DNA of 64,000 nt from Streptomyces sp. NBC_01408 (GTDB lineage Bacteria > Actinomycetota > Actinomycetes > Streptomycetales > Streptomycetaceae). The stretch covers positions 4,023,001 to 4,087,000 of the forward strand of contig NZ_JAPEPJ010000001.1 in the NCBI RefSeq assembly GCF_026340255.1, in the 5' to 3' direction. The notes under the pieces were generated by a model that saw nothing but the letters and a program-made list of their open reading frames with translations, was not told where the DNA came from and made no database searches. A program made the position numbers and the translations under genes. Below, piece by piece: positions 17,616 through 25,544 of this stretch; position 1 is the stretch's first letter; every line of letters begins with the position of its first letter.

Positions 17616-17659
17616 GCGGTGCCGCACGGCACTCCGGTGGCTGGGCACGCGGCGGGCCG

Positions 17660-18829
17660 TCAGCGCGGCGCGGGGGTGAGCTCCTCGGCCACCTGCCGCA
17701 CCAGCGGGGTCCGGTAGGCCGCCGCCACCTGTTCCAGCCAGGCCACCTCGGCGTCCAGGTCGTCGTCGGCCGACCCCGCCCCGGGGGGACGGCCCGGCGA
17801 CGCCGGACCGTCACCCGGCGCCGTCCGCTTCAGGGCGCACCGCAGTGACACCGCCTCCACGGCAGCCTCCAGCCGCGGCCCCGCCAGACCCTTGGCGGCC
17901 AGTGCGGCCCGGGCCGCTTCCCGTATATCCCCGCTGTCGAAGGCCCCCACCGCCAGGGCGCCGTCCCTGATCTCGATGACGTACCGGTAGAGCAGGACGT
18001 CCGGATCCCTTTCCAGTCCGGACGGCAGCGGGAGCATCACTTCGGGCGCCGCCTCGCGCAGCGCCGACCACAGCGGACGGATCCTGGCGAGGCGGCTGCG
18101 GACCCGCCCGAGCCGGACCCGTTCGGCCAGGCTCGGCCAGGCCACCCCGAGGATCAGCAGGAGCAGCGCGCAGGCCAGCAGCAGCTGGGTGGTGGCCACG
18201 ACGGCCGAGCTGCGGAACCAGCCGGGTACGACCGACTGCACCAGCAGGTACGCCACGCGGTGGCACAGGTAGAGCAGCCCGGCGACGCTTCCCGCACCGA
18301 TCAGCCGCAGCGAGGTGAGCAGTGAACCCGAGGCCGCCTGACCCCCGTAGCGCAGGCACATCGAGGCGCACAGCGTGAGACCCCATCCGAGATAGAGCGT
18401 CACGAGCCCCCAGTACGCCAGGGACCAGCCGGTCGTCGCCTGCGTCAGCAGGTCCTCGTCACCGTCCGGACGCGGCATCATGGCGAACGCGAGCACCAGC
18501 GCCGGCCCGGCCACCGTGAGCCCGCGCACCGGGGAGGACAGCCTCCGCCGGTCACCGGTGGCCTGGTGGACGAACTCGATCAGGCAGGCCGCGGCGGCCA
18601 GCGTGAGCAGATGGACGATCAGATTCGTGCCGCTGGCCACGCCCAGCAGACTGTCGATGCCCCGCCGGACACCGGGCACCCCGGCCACGGCCGCCGCCGT
18701 CACCAGGGACAGGGCGCCCCACAGCGACCGCTCCCGCCGCCCGCCGGCCAGCGCACCCCGCGCCATCCAGACCGTACCCAGCATCATCGGACCGACCAGT
18801 GCCACATCGAACGCACGCACCGCACTCAT
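17660..18829 (-). CDS. MAB_1171c-type putative transporter
   Basis: 389-residue protein. The N-terminal 240 residues hold about seven hydrophobic segments (for example GLVTLYLGWGLTLCASMCL and TTQLLLACALLLLILGVAW). A soluble C-terminal domain follows, beginning RLGRVRSRLARIRPLWSALREAAPE, the landmark of the streptomycete MAB_1171c/DUF6545 family. Transport is only a database-style label; nothing shows a substrate. The start overlaps the stop of the metallopeptidase gene by 4 bp (ATGA), so the two are translationally coupled and likely function together in the cell membrane. Confidence 0.78.
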   Translation of the reverse strand: MSAVRAFDVALVGPMMLGTVWMARGALAGGRRERSLWGALSLVTAAAVAGVPGVRRGIDSLLGVASGTNLIVHLLTLAAAACLIEFVHQATGDRRRLSSPVRGLTVAGPALVLAFAMMPRPDGDEDLLTQATTGWSLAYWGLVTLYLGWGLTLCASMCLRYGGQAASGSLLTSLRLIGAGSVAGLLYLCHRVAYLLVQSVVPGWFRSSAVVATTQLLLACALLLLILGVAWPSLAERVRLGRVRSRLARIRPLWSALREAAPEVMLPLPSGLERDPDVLLYRYVIEIRDGALAVGAFDSGDIREAARAALAAKGLAGPRLEAAVEAVSLRCALKRTAPGDGPASPGRPPGAGSADDDLDAEVAWLEQVAAAYRTPLVRQVAEELTPAPR

Positions 18830-19371
18830 GCCCCACGCCCCAGGCCGAGCGCGTCACCCAGCCGGCCGAGAACCCCGGCGGCCCGTGACGAGGCGTCCCG
18901 GCCGGCCACCGGACGGCTCCGGCCGTGACTGCTCATCAGTGTCGCCAGCAGCTCTGCCTGTTGCTCCTCGACGGCCGAGTAGTCGGTGCGTCCCCTGGCG
19001 AGCATGCGGTTCACCATCACCGGGTCGAGATCGGGGAAGAGCCCGGCCGGAAGGGAACGGTCCATCTCCTGCTGCCCTCTGTGGTCGAGCAGCATGTGCG
19101 CCAGTTCGTGCAGGATGATGTGCGTCTGGTGCACGCGGCTGGTGGCGGCCTCGTAGAAGACGATGTCGGCATCACCCAGGCTCAGCCAGAGACCGCACAC
19201 GCCCGCGACGGAACCGGCCGTCTCGGGCAGGGGGAGCAGGTGGAGGGGGCGTCCGCGCCGGTCGGAGACCGAACGGCAGAGCCGCTCGACGTCCAGCGGA
19301 CGGGCCATGTCAAGCTCGTCGAGGATCTCCGTGAACCGGGCATCGACGGCCGTCCAGTTCTCGTGTTGCAA
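18826..19371 (-). CDS. ImmA/IrrE-type metallopeptidase
   Basis: 181-residue zinc peptidase-like protein. HELAH at 88-92 supplies two zinc ligands and the catalytic Glu, and EEQQAELLATLM further on carries the probable third ligand. ImmA/IrrE proteins usually cleave or inactivate a partner XRE-type repressor. The likely partner (20711-21241) lies upstream on the same strand but is now separated by an IS200/IS605-like remnant. The start is TTG (19369-19371) behind a G-rich ribosome binding site. It overlaps the MAB_1171c gene by 4 bp. Confidence 0.8.
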   Translation of the reverse strand: MQHENWTAVDARFTEILDELDMARPLDVERLCRSVSDRRGRPLHLLPLPETAGSVAGVCGLWLSLGDADIVFYEAATSRVHQTHIILHELAHMLLDHRGQQEMDRSLPAGLFPDLDPVMVNRMLARGRTDYSAVEEQQAELLATLMSSHGRSRPVAGRDASSRAAGVLGRLGDALGLGRGA

Positions 19372-19455
19372 AGATCCCCCCGCCGCGCGGCACGCACCCT
19401 CCCGTGCGGACGGAGGCGTGACTTTTCGCGGGAAGTCTATGCATCGTCACCTGAT

Positions 19456-20700
19456 TTCTCCCAGGAGGCCCTGGCCTTCAGGCCGGGGAGGAGTGGGGTC
19501 CTTGGGGCGGGGGTGCGGAGCGCCGGAGGTCGGTTCGCATCTGGTCTGGCCTGCTCTTTCGGTTGTTGTCAGTGGGCGGGGATAGGTTGTTGGGATGGCG
19601 GCGACAGCGATGGTGGGGGATGCCGGGCATGCCCGGTGGAGCTTCCGCGTCCGCGTGTCGTCTTCCGCGCTCGCCGCTCTGATGGCGGAGTGGGACCGGT
19701 GCCGGTGGATCTGGAACGAGTGCTGCGCGAAGTCGAAGCAGACGCACGTGTGGAACAAGGGCCGGCCCGAGGGGACGGACAAGCGGACCTGTGGCCCGGC
19801 GCAGCTCGACAAGATGTTGACCGAAGCCCGTACCAAGAACACCTGGCTTCGCGAAGGGTCCTCGGTTCCGCAGCAGCAGTCGATCCGGGATTTCGGGAAG
19901 TCCCGCGCCAAGGCGCAGAAGGACATCAAGGACCGGTTGCCGATGCGGCGACGGGCCGGGATGCCGAAGTGGAAGAGGAAGCGGGAAGCGCTGCCGTCTC
20001 TCAACTACACCAAGCGCGGCTTTCGGTTGAAGGACGGCCGCCTGTACCTGGCGGGCGGTATCGCCCTGACCGTGGTGTGGTCGCGGAACCTCCCGGCCGA
20101 CCCGTCCAGCGTGCGTGTCTATCAGGACAGTGTCGGGCACTGGTACTGCTCGTTCGTCGTCCCCGCCGAGGTCGAGCAGCTTCCGGAGACCGGCGCGGTG
20201 ATCGGCGTGGACTGGGGCGTGAAGGAGACCGCGACCACCACCAGCGATGCCCACGACCTCCCGCACGTCGAGCACGGCAAGAAGGCCGCCGCCGGCCTCG
20301 CGCGCCATCAGCGGATGATGGCCCGGCGCAAGCCACCGAAGGGCAAGGCAGGGTCGAAGGGCTACCGGCACGCGAAACGGCAGACCGCGAAGCTGCACAA
20401 GAAGGTCGCCCGGCAGCGCCAGGACACTGGCCGCCCATGGACTGTGCGCAGTGCGGAGCGAGAACCAAGCACGCACTACCTCTCTCAGAACGAACCTACG
20501 CCTGCACCGCGTGCGGAGCCGTATCCCCCAGGGATAAGAACTCCGCCCGCGTGATGCTGGTCCGGGCTGGTCTCAACCCGGCTAGTGCTGATCGCGTAAG
20601 ACCAATCGGGGCGCTGCCCCACCTGGCAGCGTGAGCTAGAAATCCCCGATCAGCCCTGGAGGGTGAGGAATCCCCTCCCTTCAGGGAGGGGAGGATTCAA
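19456..20700 (+). mobile_element. IS200/IS605-like element (tnpB only), decayed
   Basis: Subterminal hairpins mark both ends. The left one is an 8-bp stem around TTCA (19469-19476 with 19481-19488, one G-T pair). The right one is 8 bp around TTCA (20672-20679 with 20684-20691). Both are followed by AGGA. The left boundary is placed after CTGAT (19451-19455, resembling a TTGAT target) and the right at TTCAA (20696-20700); both are inferred. No tnpA transposase lies inside. It sits between an XRE gene and its ImmA partner, ending 10 bp before the XRE stop codon. Confidence 0.7.
19595..20634 (+). pseudogene. tnpB: tnpB (IS605 OrfB) with internal deletion and frameshift
   Basis: RNA-guided nuclease family gene of IS200/IS605 elements. 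The frame from ATG 19595 encodes the N-terminal WDRCRWIWNECCAKSKQ region and the first RuvC motif IGVDWGVKETATTT, up to KKVARQRQDT near 20428. There the sequence jumps: the C-terminal zinc ribbon (CAQC at 20443-20454, CTAC at 20503-20514) and SPRDKNSARVMLVRAGLNPA follow in a different frame, stopping at 20632-20634. In TnpB proteins some 60-70 residues with the RuvC-II glutamate lie at this junction; they are missing here. The gene should be inactive as a nuclease. Confidence 0.82.
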
Positions 20701-20710
20701 TGACAGGGGC

Positions 20711-21241
20711 TCAGCCGGACGCCTCGGGTGGCCGCCGGGCGCCGCCGTCCGTGCCGTCGGCCACCCGGGCGGCCCGTTCCACGAGGGTGCGCACCAGGTC
20801 GAGTCCGTGCGCCGAGGACGTCGCCACCGTGGCGGCACGCAGCGCCACGGACCGTACGTCGTTGGCCCTGATGGCGTTGAGCAGACCCAGCTGAGCCATG
20901 GTCTGGGTGGCCACGTCGTCGTCGACGAAGTAGGCGGTCGGCACCCCGAAGAAGCGGGCGAGGGCGCGGAGCGTACCGATGGTCGGGTTGGGGACCTTGC
21001 CGTTCGCGAGCATGGACAGCCGGCCGACCGAGAGCGTGGTGTCCCCGGCGCCCCCGTCTTCCCGGATGCCGTCCACGACTTCCTGCAGTGTGAAGCGGCG
21101 CCCGAGCGGCTGCACATGGGCGAAGAGGTATTCGAGACGGACAGCGAGACGCTGCGCCTCGGCCGGTTGCCCGTCCGGGGAAGCGCTCGTGTCCGCCGTG
21201 CCGTCGCTGTGCTCCACCGCGCCCTTGCCTCTCGCCGTCAC
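20711..21241 (-). CDS. XRE-family HTH regulator
   Basis: 176-residue regulator with a helix-turn-helix domain at about 30-105: FTLQEVVDGI, then LSVGRLSMLANGKVPNPTIGTLRALARFFGV. The FFGVPTAYFVDDD motif after the HTH is usual in streptomycete proteins paired with ImmA peptidases. The C-terminal helices may be an effector or dimerisation part. The start is the GTG at 21239-21241. The next genes on this strand are ImmA-type and MAB_1171c-type proteins, with the element inserted between; the insertion leaves the coding sequence intact. Confidence 0.83.
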   Translation of the reverse strand: MTARGKGAVEHSDGTADTSASPDGQPAEAQRLAVRLEYLFAHVQPLGRRFTLQEVVDGIREDGGAGDTTLSVGRLSMLANGKVPNPTIGTLRALARFFGVPTAYFVDDDVATQTMAQLGLLNAIRANDVRSVALRAATVATSSAHGLDLVRTLVERAARVADGTDGGARRPPEASG

Positions 21242-21316
21242 CTGTACTCGGAAGTATTCCGCAAGGACGGCACCCGCGGACCGGCCGGGTGGAACGAGAA
21301 CCGCAGAACGCGGAAC

Positions 21317-21349
21317 GGGCGGCAGGCCGGTCTACCCGGCCTGCCGCCC
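21317..21349 (-). terminator. Terminator of the ChW protein gene
   Basis: Perfect 14-bp stem (21317-21330 with 21336-21349), loop of 5 nt, 38 bp beyond the stop of the ChW gene and upstream of the XRE start. Confidence 0.7.
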
Positions 21350-21386
21350 GCCATTCCCCCGTTGTCCCCCGTGATCAAGCTCCGGT

Positions 21387-21908
21387 TCAGAGAACCGCGA
21401 GCTTGACGGCCTCGATCGCGCGGTTCTGGCCCACCGTGCCCACACCGACGCCGCTGTGGTAGCCCGACCAGCCCGTCCAGCCGTGGTTCTCGATGTGGCC
21501 GTCGATGGCGACGCCGGTGCTGATCTGGATTTCGATGGCCTCGATCTGCAGGCCCAGGCCCTCGGTGCCGAGGGCGATGGTCTGGTTGTCGTCAGCGCAT
21601 TCCCACTTGTCCGGCCAGCCCAGGTTCTGGACGTGGGCACGCGCGCAGAGACGGCCGGTGCCGACCTTGGCGATGAGCAGCTTCTCCAGGTGCTGGTTCT
21701 TGCCTTCGGTGCCGGCGATCTGGCCGTTGCACTTGGGATCCTGCCAGCCCTCGTTCTGGACGTGGGCCTGGTAGCAGATCCCGGCGCCCGAGGTGGCCGC
21801 CAGAGCGCTGGTGATGCTCGTCGTCGCGGCGCTCGCCGGCGAGGCGACGGCCACGGAGGCGACGGTGAGTGCGACGGTGGCGAAGACGGCGGAAAGCGGC
21901 TTGAGCAT
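21387..21908 (-). CDS. Secreted ChW-repeat protein
   Basis: 173-residue exported protein. The Sec signal peptide is residues 1-28 (basic MLKP start, Ala/Val-rich core, ASPASA cleavage site). The mature part is three ChW (hydrophobic repeat with conserved Gly-Trp) units of about 45 residues: VQNEGWQD...GTEGKNQHLEKL, VQNLGWPD...GTEGLGLQIEAI and IENHGWTG...GTVGQNRAIEAV. ChW repeats are found on cell-surface and secreted proteins of clostridia and streptomycetes and are thought to bind ligands. The ATG at 21906-21908 is chosen for its signal peptide. Confidence 0.85.
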   Translation of the reverse strand: MLKPLSAVFATVALTVASVAVASPASAATTSITSALAATSGAGICYQAHVQNEGWQDPKCNGQIAGTEGKNQHLEKLLIAKVGTGRLCARAHVQNLGWPDKWECADDNQTIALGTEGLGLQIEAIEIQISTGVAIDGHIENHGWTGWSGYHSGVGVGTVGQNRAIEAVKLAVL

Positions 21909-21959
21909 GGGACCCCCCAGGTCGGCTGCCGGGCGGCGGCTGCTGCCCGGGTGATCCCC

Positions 21960-21989
21960 ATATTCGTCAGGTACGGACGCGCTGGTCAA
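21960..21989 (-). promoter_or_regulatory. Candidate promoter of the ChW gene
   Basis: Read on the minus strand: TTGACC (21984-21989), 18-bp spacer, GAATAT (21960-21965). It lies 51 bp upstream of the ChW start, a plausible housekeeping-sigma promoter. Confidence 0.5.
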
Positions 21990-22110
21990 CGTTTAATGAA
22001 CCATCTCGCTGCGTTGCTTTGAGTCAGATGCCCTGGTATCGCCGGGAAAGTGGGGCGGTTTTCAGCAGCTCTGGTGCGCATCTAGGCTTGATCCCGCCGG
22101 AGGGATTTCA

Positions 22111-22599
22111 TTAAAAGGCGGCAGTGGTGGTGAGGGTGAAGGACGCCATCCGTAGGCCGGGAGCCGGGGAGAAGTCCGCGCCGCGGACGAAGCCCAGCCG
22201 GGTGTACAGGGCCACGGCTGGTGCGTTCGCCGCTCCCGTCGTCACGGTGACGGCGCGCCCCGGCCGCAGGTCGGCCAGTACGTGGCCCAGCAGCAGCGAG
22301 GCGATGCCCCGTCGGAACCAGGCCGGGGCCACGCAGAGGCGGTCGACGCAGACGCCGCCGTCCTCGGCGTCCTCCCAGGCGAGGAATCCGGCGAGCTCCC
22401 CGGTCGCGGAGACGGCCCCGACCCAGTTCAGGTCCTGCGCCCGCATCTCGGCGAGGCTCTCGCTCAGCGCGGGGATGCCGTCGAAGCCGATCAGCTCCGC
22501 CTCCACCGCGTACGCGGCCAGCCCGATCCGGTGCACGACGACCGCCGTGGCGTCGTCGCTCAGGTCCAGCGGGCGTATCTGCGGGCTCGGCACAGGCAT
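22111..22599 (-). CDS. GNAT N-acetyltransferase
   Basis: 162-residue single-domain GNAT enzyme. The acetyl-CoA loop reads VAPAWFRRGIASLLLGHVL and the C-terminal part ANAPAVALYTRLGF is typical. Substrate unknown. It starts at the ATG at 22597-22599 and is not closely linked to another gene, with 202 bp separating it from the ChW gene downstream on the same strand. Confidence 0.82.
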   Translation of the reverse strand: MPVPSPQIRPLDLSDDATAVVVHRIGLAAYAVEAELIGFDGIPALSESLAEMRAQDLNWVGAVSATGELAGFLAWEDAEDGGVCVDRLCVAPAWFRRGIASLLLGHVLADLRPGRAVTVTTGAANAPAVALYTRLGFVRGADFSPAPGLRMASFTLTTTAAF

Positions 22600-22648
22600 A
22601 TACGGGTCCCTCCGGGGAGTCGGGCGGCCGGGACCACGCTAGCGAATT

Positions 22649-22695
22649 CCAGCCCCGCCGGCGTTTGAGGCGCGGGGCCCGGGGCGGAGCCCCGG
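22649..22695 (+). repeat. Dispersed intergenic palindromic repeat, copy 1
   Basis: A CCAGCCCCGCCGGCGTTTGA half-site followed by a GC-rich GGGGCGGAGCCCC palindrome. The same unit recurs at 37787-37900, 43301-43392 and 52580-52627, always between genes. Confidence 0.8.
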
Positions 22696-22785
22696 CAGCG
22701 GCGCCGCGCCTTCGGCCCGGGGGCGAGGCTTCGGGTGGGGCGGCCCCACCTGGTAACCGTTTAGCGGCGCGGCCACTCCGCTCGG

Positions 22786-22791
22786 TACGAT
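22786..22791 (+). promoter_or_regulatory. Candidate -10 element of thrS
   Basis: TACGAT, 48 bp upstream of the thrS start, fits a streptomycete -10; no convincing -35 was found. Confidence 0.3.
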
Positions 22792-22839
22792 TCAGGCGCG
22801 CAGTGTTCGCTCGCGCACCCCCTGAGTCAGGAGAGACCG

Positions 22840-24816
22840 GTGTCAGACGTCCGTGTGATCATCCAACGCGATTCCGAGCGGGACGAGCGCGTGGTGGCCA
22901 CGGGCACTACGGCGGCCGAGCTCTTCGCCGGCGAGCGCACCATCGTGGCCGCGCGCGTCGCAGGTGAGCTGAAGGACCTCAGCTACGAGGTGAAGGACGG
23001 CGAGACCGTCGAGCCGGTGGAGATCTCCTCCGAGGACGGCCTCAACATCCTGCGGCACTCGACCGCGCACGTCATGGCGCAGGCCGTGCAGGAGCTCTTC
23101 CCCGAGGCCAAGCTGGGCATCGGCCCGCCGGTCCAGAACGGCTTCTACTACGACTTCGACGTGGCGAAGCCCTTCACTCCCGAGGACCTCAAGGTCATCG
23201 AGAAGAAGATGCAGGAGATCCAGAAGCGCGGGCAGAAGTTCGCCCGCCGCGTGGTCTCCGACGAGGCGGCCCGCGAGGAGCTCGCCGACGAGCCGTACAA
23301 GCTGGAGCTCATCGGCATCAAGGGTTCGGCCTCGACCGACGACGGCGCGAACGTCGAGGTGGGCGGCGGCGAGCTGACCATCTACGACAACCTCGACGCG
23401 AAGACCGGCGAGCTGTGCTGGAAGGACCTCTGCCGCGGCCCCCACCTGCCCACCACCCGCAACATCCCGGCCTTCAAGCTGATGCGCAACGCGGCCGCCT
23501 ACTGGCGCGGCAGCGAGAAGAACCCGATGCTCCAGCGCATCTACGGCACCGCGTGGCCCTCGAAGGAGGAGCTGAAGGCGCACCTCGACTTCCTCGCCGA
23601 GGCCGAGAAGCGCGATCACCGCAAGCTCGGCAACGAGCTGGACCTCTTCTCCATCCCGGACGAGATCGGCTCCGGCCTCGCCGTCTTCCACCCCCGCGGC
23701 GGCATCATCCGCCGGGTCATGGAGGACTACTCGCGCCGCCGGCACGAGGAGGAGGGCTACGAGTTCGTCTACTCCCCGCACGCCACCAAGGGCGCCCTCT
23801 TCGAGAAGAGCGGGCACCTGGACTGGTACGCGGAGGGCATGTACCCCCCCATGCAGCTCGACGGTGGTACCGACTACTACCTCAAGCCCATGAACTGCCC
23901 GATGCACAACCTGATCTTCGACGCGCGCGGCCGCTCCTACCGCGAGCTGCCGCTGCGCCTGTTCGAGTTCGGCACCGTGTACCGGTACGAGAAGTCGGGC
24001 GTCGTGCACGGCCTGACCCGCGCCCGGGGCTTCACCCAGGACGACGCGCACATCTACTGCACCCGTGAGCAGATGGCGGAGGAGCTCGACCGCACGCTCA
24101 CCTTCGTGCTGAACCTGCTGCGCGACTACGGTCTGACCGACTTCTACCTCGAGCTGTCGACCAAGGACCCGGAGAAGTTCGTCGGCTCGGACGAGGTCTG
24201 GGAAGAGGCCACCGCCGTCCTCCAGCAGGTCGCCGAGAAGCAGGGCCTCCCGCTGACCCCCGACCCGGGCGGCGCGGCCTTCTACGGCCCGAAGATCTCC
24301 GTGCAGGCGCGGGACGCCATCGGCCGCACCTGGCAGATGTCGACCGTCCAGCTCGACTTCAACCTGCCGGAGCGCTTCGACCTGGAGTACACCGGCCCGG
24401 ACGGCTCCCGCCAGCGCCCGGTCATGATCCACCGCGCGCTGTTCGGCTCCATCGAGCGGTTCTTCGCGGTGCTGCTGGAGCACTACGCGGGCGCCATGCC
24501 GCCGTGGCTCGCCCCGGTCCAGGCGGTCGGCATCCCGATCGGCGACGGGCACGTGGAGTACCTCCAGGAGTTCGCCGCCGAGGCGAAGAAGAAGGGTCTG
24601 CGGGTCGAGGTGGACGCCTCCTCCGACCGCATGCAGAAGAAGATCCGCAACCACCAGAAGCTCAAGGTCCCTTTCATGATCATCGTCGGCGACGAGGACA
24701 TGGCCGCGGGCACGGTCTCCTTCCGCTACCGCGACGGTTCGCAGGAGAACGGCGTTCCGCGTGACCAGGCGCTGGCGAAGCTGGTCAAGGTCGTCGAGGA
24801 CCGCGTCCAGGTCTGA
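22840..24816 (+). CDS. thrS: Threonyl-tRNA synthetase
   Basis: 658-residue class II synthetase that charges tRNA-Thr in the cytosol. The order is complete: TGS domain (about 1-62), editing domain with HSTAH (73-77), catalytic core with the zinc cysteine in [12 protein letters not shown] and class II motifs ([30 protein letters not shown]), and the C-terminal anticodon-binding domain ([13 protein letters not shown]... onward). The GTG at 22840 follows AGGAGAG. No T-box-type leader was recognised in the 240-bp upstream gap. A strong terminator follows. Confidence 0.96.
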   Translation: MSDVRVIIQRDSERDERVVATGTTAAELFAGERTIVAARVAGELKDLSYEVKDGETVEPVEISSEDGLNILRHSTAHVMAQAVQELFPEAKLGIGPPVQNGFYYDFDVAKPFTPEDLKVIEKKMQEIQKRGQKFARRVVSDEAAREELADEPYKLELIGIKGSASTDDGANVEVGGGELTIYDNLDAKTGELCWKDLCRGPHLPTTRNIPAFKLMRNAAAYWRGSEKNPMLQRIYGTAWPSKEELKAHLDFLAEAEKRDHRKLGNELDLFSIPDEIGSGLAVFHPRGGIIRRVMEDYSRRRHEEEGYEFVYSPHATKGALFEKSGHLDWYAEGMYPPMQLDGGTDYYLKPMNCPMHNLIFDARGRSYRELPLRLFEFGTVYRYEKSGVVHGLTRARGFTQDDAHIYCTREQMAEELDRTLTFVLNLLRDYGLTDFYLELSTKDPEKFVGSDEVWEEATAVLQQVAEKQGLPLTPDPGGAAFYGPKISVQARDAIGRTWQMSTVQLDFNLPERFDLEYTGPDGSRQRPVMIHRALFGSIERFFAVLLEHYAGAMPPWLAPVQAVGIPIGDGHVEYLQEFAAEAKKKGLRVEVDASSDRMQKKIRNHQKLKVPFMIIVGDEDMAAGTVSFRYRDGSQENGVPRDQALAKLVKVVEDRVQV

Positions 24817-24855
24817 TCCCGGACGCGCGGCCTAGCCGTACCGAGCCGTACCGAG

Positions 24856-24887
24856 GGCCCCCGGAAAGTGATCGCTTTCCGGGGGCC
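24856..24887 (+). terminator. Terminator of thrS
   Basis: Perfect 13-bp stem (24856-24868 with 24875-24887), 6-nt loop, 40 bp after the thrS stop. Confidence 0.8.
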
Positions 24888-24913
24888 TTCCTCGTACGCG
24901 CAGGCGAGGTCAT

Positions 24914-25474
24914 ATGCTGCATGCCATGACGATTCAGCCGGAGCAGCAGATCGGTGTGGGCACGCAGGACGCGTTCCAGCGGCTGTGGACGCCCCACCGG
25001 ATGGCGTACATCCAGGGGGAGAACAAGCCGACCGGCCCGGAGGCCGGGGACGGCTGTCCCTTCTGCGGGATTCCGGAGATGACCGACCAGGACGGCCTGG
25101 TGGTGGCCCGGGGCAAGCACGTGTACGCCGTGCTGAACCTGTACCCGTACAACGGCGGGCATCTGATGGTCGTCCCGTACCGGCACGTCGCCGACTACAC
25201 CGAGCTCGACGGCCCCGAGACGGCCGAGCTGGCGGACCTCACCAAGCGGGCCATGGTCGCGCTGCGCAAGGCGTCCGGGGCGCACGGTTTCAACATCGGC
25301 ATGAACCAGGGCGCGGCCGCCGGCGCGGGCATCGCCGCGCACCTGCACCAGCACATCGTGCCCCGCTGGGGCGGGGACACGAACTTCATGCCGGTGGTCG
25401 GCCACACCAAGGTGCTGCCCCAACTGCTCGCGGACACGCGGCAGATGCTCGCGGACTCCTGGCCCACGGACTGA
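24914..25474 (+). CDS. HIT-family nucleotide hydrolase/transferase
   Basis: 186-residue histidine-triad protein. The active-site triad reads HLHQHIVPRW and a CPFC pair near residue 45 probably binds zinc, as in the actinobacterial AP4A-phosphorylase-like group. Family members hydrolyse or transfer nucleoside phosphates (for example dinucleoside polyphosphates); the substrate is not known here. ATG 24914 has GAGG four bases upstream; ATG 24926 (MTIQPEQQ) is an equally possible start. Confidence 0.85.
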   Translation: MLHAMTIQPEQQIGVGTQDAFQRLWTPHRMAYIQGENKPTGPEAGDGCPFCGIPEMTDQDGLVVARGKHVYAVLNLYPYNGGHLMVVPYRHVADYTELDGPETAELADLTKRAMVALRKASGAHGFNIGMNQGAAAGAGIAAHLHQHIVPRWGGDTNFMPVVGHTKVLPQLLADTRQMLADSWPTD

Positions 25475-25544
25475 CGGACGCCCGGCCCGCGCACTGCCCC
25501 GGGCCGGGCCGGGCCGCCCGGCCTGACCGGCCGGGCGGGTCCTG

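Noticed and set aside
18925..20634. 569-codon plus-strand frame across the ImmA region and the element
   Set aside because: It is antisense to the peptidase gene over its first part and only its C-terminal end is real coding sequence, the shifted zinc ribbon of tnpB.
22600..22839. T-box or other tRNA-sensing riboswitch upstream of thrS
   Set aside because: No T-box core or antiterminator pattern could be recognised in the gap; a repeat unit fills part of it.
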